A program made the position numbers and the translations under genes. DNA of 64,000 nt. Origin: Bacteroidota bacterium (GTDB taxonomy: Bacteria; Bacteroidota; Bacteroidia; Bacteroidales; CAIXZF01). The notes under the pieces are model-generated. The model made no database searches, had not been told where the DNA came from, and saw only the letters and a program-made list of their open reading frames with translations. Below are positions 7,182 to 15,689 of this stretch, piece by piece (the first letter of the stretch is position 1; each line of letters opens with the position of its first letter). The stretch spans positions 1 through 64,000 of the forward strand of contig JAKLIX010000010.1 in the NCBI GenBank assembly GCA_022709385.1, written 5' to 3'.

Positions 7182-8957
7182 ATGACAGCGCGAAGCTTTG
7201 CCGAAAAGATCTTTGATGCCCCGGCCGGGAGCATCGTATTCAGGAAGCCCGACCTGGTACTGACGCACGACAACACTGCCAGTATCGAGAAGACCTTTCT
7301 GAAGATGGGCGGAAGCAGGATTTTTGATCCCGCACAATTGCTGATCACCCTCGATCACAATGCGCCCCCCACCAATGCCAAGCTGGCCAACGACTATCTG
7401 AGGATACGCGAGATGGCTGAGGAACAAGGGGTTTTGAAGTTCCACGATGTGGGCAGCGGCATCTGCCACCAGATCATGGCCGACTATGCCCGGCCGGGTA
7501 TGCTGGTGGTGGGATCCGACAGCCATACCTGTACGGCGGGGGCGATGAATGCCTTCGCCGCCGGGATCGACCGTACCGAATCGGCGGGGCTGTGGAAACA
7601 GGGCGAGACCTGGTTCAGGGTGCCGGATTCGGTGAAGATCAACCTGCTTGGAAAGTTTCAGCCCGGCGTTTATGCCAAGGACCTGGCCCTGTGGATCATC
7701 GGTATGATCGGCTCCAGCGGGGCGGATTATATGTCGATAGAATATCACGGGGAAGGGGTGAAGTCCCTGAGCGTATCCGACCGCCTCACCATTGCCAACC
7801 TGGCATCGGAAATGGGTGCCAAGTCGGCGGCCTTCCCTGCCGATGAAGTGCTGTGGGATCACCTCGGTGAAAGCCTCCCGGGCGTGTGGGCCGACGAAGG
7901 AGCCGCCTATGTGAAGGAGATCACGATCCGGCTGGATGAGATCTTCCCGGTGGTGGCCGCACCCCATCATGTGGACAATGTGAAGTCGGTTTCGGATGTA
8001 CAGGGTACCAGAATCCACCAGGCCCTGATCGGCACCTGCACCAACGGCCGCCTGGAAGATCTGCGCGTCGCGGCAGCCGTCCTTAAAGGGAAACAGCTGG
8101 CAAAGCACCTTCAACTCCTGGTGATCCCGGCCTCCCGTGAGATCTACCTGCAAGCCATGGAAGAGGGACTCATCCGTATCTTTATGGAAGCCGGCGCAAA
8201 TGTGCTGGCGCCTTCCTGCGGACCCTGCCTGGGAACCGGACAGGGAATCCCGGCCGACAATACCACCGTCATCTCCACGGCCAACCGGAATTTCAAGGGA
8301 AGGATGGGTAATCCCAATTCCTCCGTGTACCTTGCTTCTCCCGCCACGGTGGCCGTTTCCGCCATCGCCGGCGAGATCGCCGACCCCCGCGGGCTGAAGG
8401 CCGCTGATCGCTTTCTCTTTACCGCAGAGCAAAGCAAAACGGTGGTGGTGGAGGCAGGCGACGACCGCTACAGCCACGGCGTGTGGAACTATGCCGATGT
8501 CGACAACCTCAACACCGATCAGATGTTTGCCGGTAACCTTACCTACAATATCAACTCTTCCGAAGGTGATAAGATCATGCCCTACCTCTTCAAGGGCTTC
8601 GACGACAGCTTTGCGGAAAGGGTGAAAGCGGGAGATATTGTCGTGGCAGGCGCCAACTTCGGTTGCGGCAGCTCTCGGGAGCATCCCTCGGTCGGACTGG
8701 CTTATGCCGGAATCCGCGCCGTGATCGTGAAATCGGTGAACAGGATCTTTTTCCGCTCTTCGGTCAATCAGGGCCTGCCCATCATTGTCCTGCCCGAAGT
8801 CGTGGATGCCTACCGCCAGGGCGATGAGATCGGCATCGACATGAAACAGGGTGTGGCCACGCTTGCGGGTAAGGAATTCCGTTTTGCACCCCTGCCCGAT
8901 AAACTCGTGGGAATCTTTGAGGCCAAGGGACTGGTGAATTTCGTGAAAAACCAATAA
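7182..8957 (+). CDS. Fused aconitase/isopropylmalate dehydratase-type hydratase
   Basis: A 591-residue Fe-S hydro-lyase of the aconitase superfamily. Large and small subunits, separate in LeuC/LeuD and archaeal homologues, are joined in one chain. Large part: THDNTA (28-33), LDHNAPP (57-63), GSDSHTCTAG (111-120), and the cluster cysteines C286 (GTCTNGR), C346 and C349 (CGPC). Small swivelling part after about residue 420: GANFGCGSSREH (490-501), typical of LeuD-like proteins. The GTCTNGR signature and fused, short form fit the LeuC/homoaconitase-like group better than canonical AcnA or AcnB. The substrate (citrate, isopropylmalate, homocitrate or a dimethylmalate-type acid) cannot be fixed from sequence. 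Cytoplasmic. It leads an apparent operon with the next two genes. Confidence 0.85.
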   Translation: MTARSFAEKIFDAPAGSIVFRKPDLVLTHDNTASIEKTFLKMGGSRIFDPAQLLITLDHNAPPTNAKLANDYLRIREMAEEQGVLKFHDVGSGICHQIMADYARPGMLVVGSDSHTCTAGAMNAFAAGIDRTESAGLWKQGETWFRVPDSVKINLLGKFQPGVYAKDLALWIIGMIGSSGADYMSIEYHGEGVKSLSVSDRLTIANLASEMGAKSAAFPADEVLWDHLGESLPGVWADEGAAYVKEITIRLDEIFPVVAAPHHVDNVKSVSDVQGTRIHQALIGTCTNGRLEDLRVAAAVLKGKQLAKHLQLLVIPASREIYLQAMEEGLIRIFMEAGANVLAPSCGPCLGTGQGIPADNTTVISTANRNFKGRMGNPNSSVYLASPATVAVSAIAGEIADPRGLKAADRFLFTAEQSKTVVVEAGDDRYSHGVWNYADVDNLNTDQMFAGNLTYNINSSEGDKIMPYLFKGFDDSFAERVKAGDIVVAGANFGCGSSREHPSVGLAYAGIRAVIVKSVNRIFFRSSVNQGLPIIVLPEVVDAYRQGDEIGIDMKQGVATLAGKEFRFAPLPDKLVGIFEAKGLVNFVKNQ

Positions 8958-8977
8958 GAAACTTAAAAACCAATACC

Positions 8978-9745
8978 ATGAAGAAGTTATTGTTAATCAG
9001 CCTGATGATGTTCATTGCCTTTTTTGCCAGGGCTCAGAATGAGCCTGTTCTGCCCGACACCATGAACAGAACGGATGCCAAAGGAAACAAAACGGGTTTC
9101 TGGCGCGAAGATCTCGGCAAAGCCACCTTTGAGCAGGGATATTACAGGGCCGGGAAAAAAGACGGGACCTGGGTGTCCTATCATCCCGCAGGTTTCGTAA
9201 GGTCGGTGGAAATGTATAAAAACGGACTCAAAAACGGGCTTTTTCTGAACATTGACGACAGGGGCGCCATCAAATCGGAGGAGTATTACGTGAATGACCT
9301 GCTGGAAGGGGTTTCGAAAAATTTCACCTATGGCGGACGGCCCAATATGGAGATCAATTATTCCAAAGGACTGAAGCATGGCAGTTGCAAGATCTATTAT
9401 GACATGACGGGCAAACTGCAGGAGGAGTCCGGCTATAAAAACGGGAAGAAGGATGGTCCGGCCAAATGGTTTAATTCAGAAGGAAAACTGGTTGCAGAGT
9501 ATGTGTATAAGGACGGAGAGCTTGACGGAACCCAGGTGGCCTACTATCCCAACGGGAACAAACAAACGGTGGAAGTCTACCAGAACGGGGTACAGGTGGG
9601 TGAGTTCTTTGAGTATCACGAGAATGGCAAGGTCCGCATGCAGGGCCAGTTTGTGAAGGGGCAGAAGGATGGCAAATGGACAGAATACGATGAGGAGGGG
9701 AATGTCTCCCATACTTCGACCTTCAAAAACGGTGTTGAAAAGTAG
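8978..9745 (+). CDS. Secreted MORN-variant repeat (YwqK-like) protein
   Basis: 255 residues with a Sec signal peptide (MKKLLLISLMMFIAFFARAQ). At least seven MORN_2-type repeats follow, of the form Y-x-NG-x-x-DG-x-W-x-x-Y-x-x-x-G, for example GKKDGTWVSYHPAGFV and GQKDGKWTEYDEEGNV. Such proteins are often labelled YwqK-family antitoxins from a Bacillus homologue, but in Bacteroidota they are usually exported and of unknown role. No toxin partner lies nearby. It begins 20 bp after the hydratase gene and ends 3 bp before the thioesterase gene, so all three are probably co-transcribed. Confidence 0.8.
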   Translation: MKKLLLISLMMFIAFFARAQNEPVLPDTMNRTDAKGNKTGFWREDLGKATFEQGYYRAGKKDGTWVSYHPAGFVRSVEMYKNGLKNGLFLNIDDRGAIKSEEYYVNDLLEGVSKNFTYGGRPNMEINYSKGLKHGSCKIYYDMTGKLQEESGYKNGKKDGPAKWFNSEGKLVAEYVYKDGELDGTQVAYYPNGNKQTVEVYQNGVQVGEFFEYHENGKVRMQGQFVKGQKDGKWTEYDEEGNVSHTSTFKNGVEK

Positions 9746-9748
9746 CCT

Positions 9749-10228
9749 GTGAACATCCGGAATCCATACAGGGGAGGGGAGGGCTATCACTGTTTCGGCT
9801 GTTGTCCCGACAATGCGGACGGGCTTCAGATGACTTTCCGCAAAGAAGGGGAGAAGGTGATCTGCGACTGGCTTCCCCTGCCGCAGTTCCAGGGCTGGAC
9901 AAAGGTGCTTCACGGTGGCATACAGGCCACGCTGATGGATGAGGCCGGGAGCTGGTTTGCCCTGCTGTATGCCAGATCAAGCGGGGTAACGACACGTCTG
10001 AATGTCACCTATCGCCGGCCTGTCCCCACCGATCAGGGTGCCATCCGCCTGGAAGTCTCGTTTCGTGAAATGCACGGACGGCTGCTGACGGTGGATGTCA
10101 GGTTGTTCGGTCCCTCCGGACAACTTTGCTCTGAGGCACTGGCCACCTATTTTATGTTTGATGAGAAGACTTCACGGGAACGCTTTCATTATCCCGGGGA
10201 TGAAGCATTCTACCGGCAGGATGAATAA
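9749..10228 (+). CDS. PaaI-family hotdog thioesterase
   Basis: 159 residues with a single hotdog domain of the PaaI/acyl-CoA thioesterase group. It shows VLHGGIQATLMDEAG (53-67), where H55-G56-G57 shape the thioester-binding loop and D64/E65 supply the acid, then TTRLNVTYRRPVP. The N-terminal HCFGCCPDNADGL resembles the CFGCG-type leader common in this subgroup. It likely hydrolyses a small or aromatic acyl-CoA in the cytoplasm; the natural substrate is unknown. The start is taken as GTG at 9749, three bases after the preceding stop, because no ATG precedes the conserved region. Confidence 0.82.
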   Translation: MNIRNPYRGGEGYHCFGCCPDNADGLQMTFRKEGEKVICDWLPLPQFQGWTKVLHGGIQATLMDEAGSWFALLYARSSGVTTRLNVTYRRPVPTDQGAIRLEVSFREMHGRLLTVDVRLFGPSGQLCSEALATYFMFDEKTSRERFHYPGDEAFYRQDE

Positions 10229-10301
10229 ACCTGCCTGCGGGTGGCAGGCCTGCTGCACCGCCCAGGTTTACGGCAGCGGCGTTTGTGTCTGGCTGTGATG
10301 T

Positions 10302-11414
10302 TTACAGCTGTGCGGCAAGCGCACTGAAGAAGGCAGGCCATGCAATGCCGCCATGATGCTTCCCCATTCTTACCATGACGAGTTTTTTACCGTAGTCAAC
10401 GTATATATATTGTCCGAGCACTCCCTTGGCAAAGATCGCCCCGTTCGGCATAACCCGCCAGTAATAGGTGTAAGGGTATCCGCCTGAATCCCTCGAGTCG
10501 TTGGTGACCTTCAGCGTTTCTTCGATCCAGTGTTCCGGTACCAGTTGCTTTCCGTTCCAGTTTCCTTTATTCAGGTACAATCTGCCAAAACGTGCATAAT
10601 CCCGCGTGATGGCATTCAGGCAACAGAAAGCCTTCACAGTACGGTGTTTCCTGCTGTCGGTGCTCCATGACGCATCCGATTCCATCTCCATGGGCTTCCA
10701 CAACTTTTCCTGCAGGTACAGGTTCAGGGGCATGCCGGTGGCTTCCTCCAGCACCAGCGATAACAGGAGGGTGTTGGCACTCTGGTAGTTATATTGTAAA
10801 TCCGGACTTTCGCCGACTTTCAATTTTGCAGCATATTTCTTCAGGTTTCTTCCGTAATAGAATTTGGGCATCAGCCCGAACGGACTGCCGTAGGTCTCAC
10901 TGAAACGGAGTCCGGATCTCATTTCAAGGAGGTTTTTCAGTGTAATATGTTTAAAACCAGTGTCTTTCAGAAAGTGAAGGTAATCGGTCACCGGCTGGTT
11001 GAGGCTCCTGACGGAACCTTCTTCCAGGGCAATGCCGGTGAGGGCGGATACAAAGGATTTGGCCACGGAAAAGGCCGGAATGGGTTCATTCTGGCTGTAG
11101 CCGTCGAAGTAGGTTTCATGCAGGATGCTGTCGTTCCTGATCACAAGGAAGGAAACGGTACCGTGTTCGTGCAGAAAGCGGTCCAGCGGTTCGGTGACCG
11201 GTCCGTAAGCGGCAGGCAGGTGTAAAGGCCGGGAAATTGTTCCCGGATGAAACGTCCAGACAGTATCTGAACGCAGTACCGGAACCTCGCTGAATTTCAT
11301 GTTGTCCCGGATATCTGCATAATTCCACCAGAAATACCGTGTCACATGGCACCCGCCGAGCAGCACCGGGATCAGGGCCAACAGCAGCAGCTGCATCTTT
11401 CTTCTGCCTACCAT
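10302..11414 (-). CDS. Lipoprotein serine hydrolase (class C beta-lactamase fold)
   Basis: 370 residues. The signal peptide has a lipobox (LLGGC, C22), so it should be membrane anchored and exported. The beta-lactamase/D-Ala-D-Ala carboxypeptidase C fold shows the SxxK nucleophile motif SVAK (S116-K119), a YxS-type second motif (NYQSANTLLL, about 205-214) and the terminal HHGG replacing KTG. These features fit esterase or peptidase members rather than a resistance enzyme. It could trim peptidoglycan peptides or hydrolyse esters; the substrate is not predictable. Its first codons overlap the end of the small upstream gene by 7 nt, so both are translated from one message. Confidence 0.85.
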   Translation of the reverse strand: MVGRRKMQLLLLALIPVLLGGCHVTRYFWWNYADIRDNMKFSEVPVLRSDTVWTFHPGTISRPLHLPAAYGPVTEPLDRFLHEHGTVSFLVIRNDSILHETYFDGYSQNEPIPAFSVAKSFVSALTGIALEEGSVRSLNQPVTDYLHFLKDTGFKHITLKNLLEMRSGLRFSETYGSPFGLMPKFYYGRNLKKYAAKLKVGESPDLQYNYQSANTLLLSLVLEEATGMPLNLYLQEKLWKPMEMESDASWSTDSRKHRTVKAFCCLNAITRDYARFGRLYLNKGNWNGKQLVPEHWIEETLKVTNDSRDSGGYPYTYYWRVMPNGAIFAKGVLGQYIYVDYGKKLVMVRMGKHHGGIAWPAFFSALAAQL

Positions 11415-11671
11415 ACCCTGAAATGTCTTGAATTGCGGATGAGATATTCCTTCGGAATGCCTGACTTTTTCCGGTTTCCGAATCGCTTTCCGCCGCTTTT
11501 ATGCCGTTTGTGTTTCTTGCGGTAGCTTTTGCGCGGATGCAGTTTCCTGTAATTCGTCCGCTTCGGGACGACAGGTGGTTCCGATGCAACCAATGGCTCC
11601 CCGATGGCAAGGAGGCCGATCAGTGTTCCGAGCAGGAAAAGGAATTTTGTGTTGCGGGTCAGTTTCTGCAT
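11408..11671 (-). CDS. Small basic exported protein
   Basis: 87 residues with a signal peptide (about residues 1-29, ending AIGEPLVASE), followed by a very basic tail rich in Lys, Arg and His, including RKSYRKKHKRHKSGGKR. No domain recognised. Overlap with the serine hydrolase start suggests a coupled two-gene unit. The tail might bind nucleic acid, lipopolysaccharide or peptidoglycan. The gene could be a chance frame, but the signal-like N terminus and tight spacing favour a real one. Confidence 0.55.
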   Translation of the reverse strand: MQKLTRNTKFLFLLGTLIGLLAIGEPLVASEPPVVPKRTNYRKLHPRKSYRKKHKRHKSGGKRFGNRKKSGIPKEYLIRNSRHFRVW

Positions 11672-11805
11672 CCTGCAAATTTCGTAAAAAGCAGCTTCCC
11701 CTGGTGCATGTCATTCCGTTGCCTTTCTTTTTTTGGTCGTTGGTTTTTATGCCTGGCGGTTGATATTTTTTTTTCGTACGGATGCTTTTCCTGACCGAAA
11801 ACAGA

Positions 11806-11813
11806 TACCTTTG
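11806..11813 (+). promoter_or_regulatory. Bacteroidota -7 box upstream of the B12 riboswitch
   Basis: TACCTTTG matches the TAnnTTTG box. It lies about 20-30 bp before the predicted aptamer, the right place to start the btuB leader transcript. Confidence 0.6.
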
Positions 11814-11834
11814 ATGCGTATTGGTACAAATCAC

Positions 11835-12005
11835 TGTTTTTCCGTGGTTTGTGAAAAGGGAATCAGGTGGTTCCGTGTTGCGGAAGAGTCCTGAACAGTA
11901 CCCGCTGCTGTAAGTTCACACAGGCGTTTGAAAAGCATGTCACTGCCCTGCCGGGTGGGAAGACGTTCAAACGTGAACAAGTCAGAAGACCTGCCAGTAC
12001 AAATG
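11835..12005 (+). promoter_or_regulatory. Cobalamin riboswitch
   Basis: The conserved core elements occur in order: GGGAATCAGGTGG, then acagtacccgctgctgtaag, then gccctgccgggtgggaagacg, and the B12 box AGTCAGAAGACCTGCC at 11980-11995. It precedes a TonB-dependent receptor and a BtuG-like lipoprotein. Adenosylcobalamin or another cobalamin should bind and repress the operon, probably by masking the translation start or ending transcription. Which mechanism applies is not clear from the 170 nt between aptamer and start codon. Confidence 0.9.
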
Positions 12006-12176
12006 TTTTCCGGGCTTTCGGGTTAAAAGCGAAGGATCATTCCATGATTCCGTTTTTCCGTATTTCCCGAAAACATCTGATAACATTTAAACTGAGTTGC
12101 ATTGCACTTTTATCAGGTGATACGAATTCCGGGGGGGCTGTTCACGACCAGGCCGGCTGCCGGATTCGGGCTTGTG

Positions 12177-14093
12177 ATGCATCGCCTGCTGAGGTTTTGC
12201 TGGTTTGCTGCTCTCGTGATGGCTGTTCCGGATGCGGTGAAGGCACAGGCGGTGTTGCCGGACAGCGCGATTGCCCTGAAGGGGATCGAAGTCAGCGGAA
12301 ACAAACGCTTTTTCCTGATGCCCGGAATGCAGGCCGACACCATCGACAGCCTCGTGATGCGATCCTCAGTTGCGGCTTCCCTTGCCGGTTTGCTCGGGCA
12401 GCACAGCCTGGCCTATATCCGTGATTACGGGCAAGGGAATCTGAGCAGCATTTCCCTGAGGGGAACAGCTTCAAGTCATACTTCCCTCAATTGGATGGGT
12501 TTTGAACTGAATGCTCCCGGAAGCGGGATGTCGGATATGAGCATCCTTCCGCTGTTTTTATTCGGGAATGTCAGGCTGGTGAACGGTTTTGTCATGGTTC
12601 CGGGGATGCTTCCGGCCGGGGGGACGGTATATTTGGATCCGCCTTCCATGTCTTCCGGGCGGATTGCGGCCAGTGCCGGGTTCAGCCTGGGCAGTTTTTC
12701 TGATTTCAGGCAGTATGTCAGTGTTTACGGCAGGAAGGAAGGATCGGCATGCCGGGTGGCTTACCTGCACCAGCATGCGGACAATGATTTCCCCTACACC
12801 TACAGGGGGGTCGCTTACCGCAGAGGAAATGCCGTATCCACCGGCCGGGCCCTGATGGTGAACACCGAACACCGCAGCGGAAGGCATACCTTCTATACTG
12901 CCGCCTGGCTTCAGGATGCCGGCCGGGAAGTGCCTCCCTCTGTCAGCGCAGCCGACCTCAACGCCAACAGGAGGGATGAAGCCATGCGCGCCGTGCTGCG
13001 CTGGAAAAGGCCGGGAGTCAGGAATGCCCTGTCGGCGGGCGTGGCCGCCTTTCATGAATATCTTCATTACACCGAGAAGGCAGGAGATACCCTGCTTCTT
13101 CTGGATTCAAGGATAAGGAACCGCAGTGTCCAGGCCGACTTCGGCCTTGACAGAAAACTGGGTTTTGCAGGCCTGCTTCTCCATGCCCGGGTTTCGGGCT
13201 CGGCAGTCACGGTGAACACCGGCGATTTTGGCGGTTCGCACCGCAGGAAAAGCGGAGGATGGGGCCTTACGCTGTTTAAACCGCTCGGAAGAAAAGACTG
13301 GAAAGCAGGTCTGACACTCAGGCAGGACTGGGTTAAAGGGATGTTTGTACCGCCGGCACCCTCGGCCGGCATCGAAGGCAGTATTGCCGCATGGCAGTTG
13401 AAAGCCCAGGTGACCCGAAACTTCAGGATTCCGTCCATGAACGACGTCTACTGGGTTCCCGGCGGAAACCCGGGCCTGAAACCCGAAAGGGGTTGGAATT
13501 ATCAGGCCGGAATTCACTGGTTCCCGCTGAAGCATGAGGAGTCGGGCCTGGCGCTGGGCGTGGACGCCTATTATACCCTGGTGGATCAATGGATCAGCTG
13601 GATACCGGACGGGAAAGGTGTCTGGACCGCGGAGAACGTGCAGAAAGTAGAAATCTGCGGCTGTGAACCCAGGCTGGAAGGCCGTTGGAGAAGTGGAAGC
13701 TTTGGCCTGAAAATGAATCTGTCCGCTTCCCTGTCTTCATCAACCTATCTCACTAAAACCGGCCCCTATGACAACAGCCGCGGAAAACAACTGATCTACA
13801 CTCCCCGGAAGCAGCTTAAGGGCGCCCTGCAGGCCACCTTTGGCAGTTTTGTATTTGCCTATACGCACAACTTCACCGGTAAGATATTCACAGTCAGGGA
13901 CAACAGCAGTTTCCTTGATGCCTGGAATACGGGATCCGCACTTTTCCGCCAGACATTGCCCATCTCCCGGACAGGAAGCGCGGAACTGCAGTTTGAGATA
14001 AAGAATTGCTGGGATGAAAGCTATGAAGCGGTCGCTTTTTATCCCATGCCGGGCCGGGCGTTTTTGTTTACCCTAATATACAAATATCAATAA
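12177..14093 (+). CDS. btuB: TonB-dependent cobalamin receptor
   Basis: 638 residues from ATG at 12177, which gives a normal signal peptide (MHRLLRFCWFAALVMAV to about residue 25). A frame to 12102 exists but adds 25 unlikely residues. A plug domain follows, with VMRSSVAASLAGLLGQHS and the typical IRDYGQGNLSSISLRGT (about 77-93), then a 22-strand barrel ending in aromatic LFTLIYKYQ. A cobalamin riboswitch upstream and a BtuG-like gene 11 bp downstream identify vitamin B12 or related corrinoids as cargo. In Bacteroides, BtuB works with the surface lipoprotein BtuG, which captures B12 and passes it to the channel. A short upstream start at 12043 is possible if the G7 run at 12131-12137 hides a frameshift. 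Confidence 0.85.
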   Translation: MHRLLRFCWFAALVMAVPDAVKAQAVLPDSAIALKGIEVSGNKRFFLMPGMQADTIDSLVMRSSVAASLAGLLGQHSLAYIRDYGQGNLSSISLRGTASSHTSLNWMGFELNAPGSGMSDMSILPLFLFGNVRLVNGFVMVPGMLPAGGTVYLDPPSMSSGRIAASAGFSLGSFSDFRQYVSVYGRKEGSACRVAYLHQHADNDFPYTYRGVAYRRGNAVSTGRALMVNTEHRSGRHTFYTAAWLQDAGREVPPSVSAADLNANRRDEAMRAVLRWKRPGVRNALSAGVAAFHEYLHYTEKAGDTLLLLDSRIRNRSVQADFGLDRKLGFAGLLLHARVSGSAVTVNTGDFGGSHRRKSGGWGLTLFKPLGRKDWKAGLTLRQDWVKGMFVPPAPSAGIEGSIAAWQLKAQVTRNFRIPSMNDVYWVPGGNPGLKPERGWNYQAGIHWFPLKHEESGLALGVDAYYTLVDQWISWIPDGKGVWTAENVQKVEICGCEPRLEGRWRSGSFGLKMNLSASLSSSTYLTKTGPYDNSRGKQLIYTPRKQLKGALQATFGSFVFAYTHNFTGKIFTVRDNSSFLDAWNTGSALFRQTLPISRTGSAELQFEIKNCWDESYEAVAFYPMPGRAFLFTLIYKYQ

Positions 14094-14104
14094 ATTAATA
14101 TCTT

Positions 14105-15187
14105 ATGAAGAAATTCCTGCTTTTCATCCATCAAGTCATGCCCCTCCTGCTGATCACGGCACTGGTATTTACCCTGTCCTGCAAAAAAGACGAAACCGGG
14201 CCCGATGATCCCGCTCCTGTTACCCATCCGAGGGTGTATGTTTGTAATGAAGGTCCCTTCATGAACGGTTCAGGGAGCATCAGCGTTTTTGACAAAGTGA
14301 CCGGAACTGTGGTCAATCATCTCTTCTACAAGGTGAACGGTTTTCACCTGGGGAATATCGTCCAGTCCATGGAGGTGGTGGACGAGACCGGCTATATCAT
14401 TGTAAACAATGCCAATAAGATTGAGGTAGTCAGGATGTCTGATTTCTCCAGCCTGGGAATGATAGAGAACCTCACCCTGCCCAGGTTTTTTCTCCAGATC
14501 GATGCAAAAAAGGCCTATGTCAGTTGCTGGGACAATACCGTGGCAGTGCTCAGCCTGCTGACCAACAATGTGGAGAAACATGCTGCAACGGGTACAGGTC
14601 CCGAAAGGATGGTAAAGATCGACAACCGCGTGTTTGTCCTTAACCAGGGAGGTTTCGGCATCGACAGCACCATCACGGTGATGGATGCCGGAAGCGACCT
14701 GGCGATCCACAGTCTGCAGGTTTATCCGAAGCCCACCGGGGCTGTTGCCGATGCCGAAGGGAAGCTCTGGGTATTGTGTTCCGGAAAGGGCTTCAACGGC
14801 TGGCCCCAGGCAGATGACAGCAAGGGACATCTGCTGCGTATTGATCCGCTCAGCTATCAGGTACTCGCCGATTATGAATTTCCGGCAACGGATAAGCATC
14901 CCGACAAGCTTGTGATCAACCAGGCCGGGAATGCCATGTTCTATATCTATGAATCAGGGATTTACCGCTTCCGTCCCGGGGATACCGCCTTGCCCGGCAC
15001 GCCGCTGATTTCCCATGCAGGATATATCTACGCCCTGGGGTATGATGATCAGGATGATATGCTGTATTTCTCTGATCCTGTTGATTTTGTGCAGAATGGC
15101 TGGATTTTTCGGCACAAGGCCTCCGACGGATTGGCGGTGGACTCTTTCCTCACGGGTGTCATTCCCACTTATTTTACTTTCAGGTAA
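14105..15187 (+). CDS. btuG: BtuG-like surface beta-propeller lipoprotein
   Basis: 360 residues. A signal peptide with lipobox LSC (C26) is followed by acidic KKDETGPDDP, a pattern that often directs Bacteroidota lipoproteins to the cell surface. The body is a YncE/DUF5074-like beta propeller. Repeated blades include ETGYIIVNNANKIEVV, KAYVSCWDNTVAVLSL and EGKLWVLCSGKGFNGW. BtuG proteins of Bacteroides share this fold, bind cobalamin very tightly and cap BtuB. Position 11 bp after btuB under one B12 riboswitch supports the same role. Name by fold plus context; ligand binding is not shown by the sequence itself. Confidence 0.78.
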   Translation: MKKFLLFIHQVMPLLLITALVFTLSCKKDETGPDDPAPVTHPRVYVCNEGPFMNGSGSISVFDKVTGTVVNHLFYKVNGFHLGNIVQSMEVVDETGYIIVNNANKIEVVRMSDFSSLGMIENLTLPRFFLQIDAKKAYVSCWDNTVAVLSLLTNNVEKHAATGTGPERMVKIDNRVFVLNQGGFGIDSTITVMDAGSDLAIHSLQVYPKPTGAVADAEGKLWVLCSGKGFNGWPQADDSKGHLLRIDPLSYQVLADYEFPATDKHPDKLVINQAGNAMFYIYESGIYRFRPGDTALPGTPLISHAGYIYALGYDDQDDMLYFSDPVDFVQNGWIFRHKASDGLAVDSFLTGVIPTYFTFR

Positions 15188-15232
15188 CAGCCCTGCTCCG
15201 GCATCACCTTGCCGGGACAAACTTTCCTTTGC

Positions 15233-15240
15233 TATTTTTG
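15233..15240 (+). promoter_or_regulatory. -7 box for the OsmC gene
   Basis: TATTTTTG fits TAnnTTTG exactly, with a TTG at 15210-15212 about 20 bp upstream as the -33 element. The start codon follows 26 bp later. Confidence 0.65.
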
Positions 15241-15266
15241 TTTATTCAAAAACCAAAAAGAAAATC

Positions 15267-15689
15267 ATGAGTACCGTTGTTCAAATGAAATGGATGGAAG
15301 GCATGGCCTTCGAGGCGGAGGTGACTGGTCACAAGCTTATTTTTGATGCCGATGAAGCTGTGGGCGGCAAGGATCTCGGTCCGCGTCCAAAGGCCGTGGT
15401 ACTGGGCAGCCTGGGTGGCTGTACCGGTATGGATGTGGTTTCGTTGCTGAAAAAAATGCGGGTCGACTTCGATGATTTTGAAATGAGTATCGAAGCAGAT
15501 CTGACGGAGGAACACCCGAAAGTATACAGCCGTATCATGATCCGCTATATCTTTTACGGGGATGATCTTCCGCTCGACAAGATTGAAAAAGCCGTCAACC
15601 TGAGCCAGGAAAAGTACTGTGGCGTCAGTGCCATGCTGAGGTCAACCGCTAAACTCGAATACCGGATCGAGCTTCGTAAAAAGGCCTGA
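15267..15689 (+). CDS. OsmC/Ohr-family protein
   Basis: 140 residues from ATG at 15267; the longer open frame upstream crosses the promoter and is not used. It has an OsmC fold with both conserved cysteines, C52 (GGCTGMDVV) and C118 (KYCGVSAML). In OsmC and Ohr these form the peroxidatic and resolving pair that reduces organic hydroperoxides with lipoyl or thiol donors. The short N terminus and GPRPKAVVLGSLGGCTG motif fit the YhfA-like subgroup, whose substrate is unsettled. Cytoplasmic. The last 41 nt overlap the end of the convergent NUDIX gene. Confidence 0.85.
   Translation: MSTVVQMKWMEGMAFEAEVTGHKLIFDADEAVGGKDLGPRPKAVVLGSLGGCTGMDVVSLLKKMRVDFDDFEMSIEADLTEEHPKVYSRIMIRYIFYGDDLPLDKIEKAVNLSQEKYCGVSAMLRSTAKLEYRIELRKKA

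Noticed and set aside
7098..8954. 618-codon open frame on the minus strand
   Set aside because: It is antisense to the fused hydratase gene, whose conserved motifs are beyond doubt. The minus frame is His/Gly-rich and resembles no family; it is a GC-driven shadow.
8978..9745. Toxin-antitoxin antitoxin label for the YwqK-like protein
   Set aside because: The protein has a signal peptide and no toxin gene neighbours it; the label comes from distant homology only.
10229..10301. Hairpin cctgcctgcgggtggcagg as a terminator
   Set aside because: The stem is short and imperfect and has no T-run on either strand.
11867..12424. 185-codon plus-strand frame overlapping the B12 riboswitch and btuB
   Set aside because: It runs through the aptamer and then out of frame within btuB; the translation is Cys-rich and unlike a protein. 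Only an N-terminal extension of btuB by frameshift would rescue part of it.
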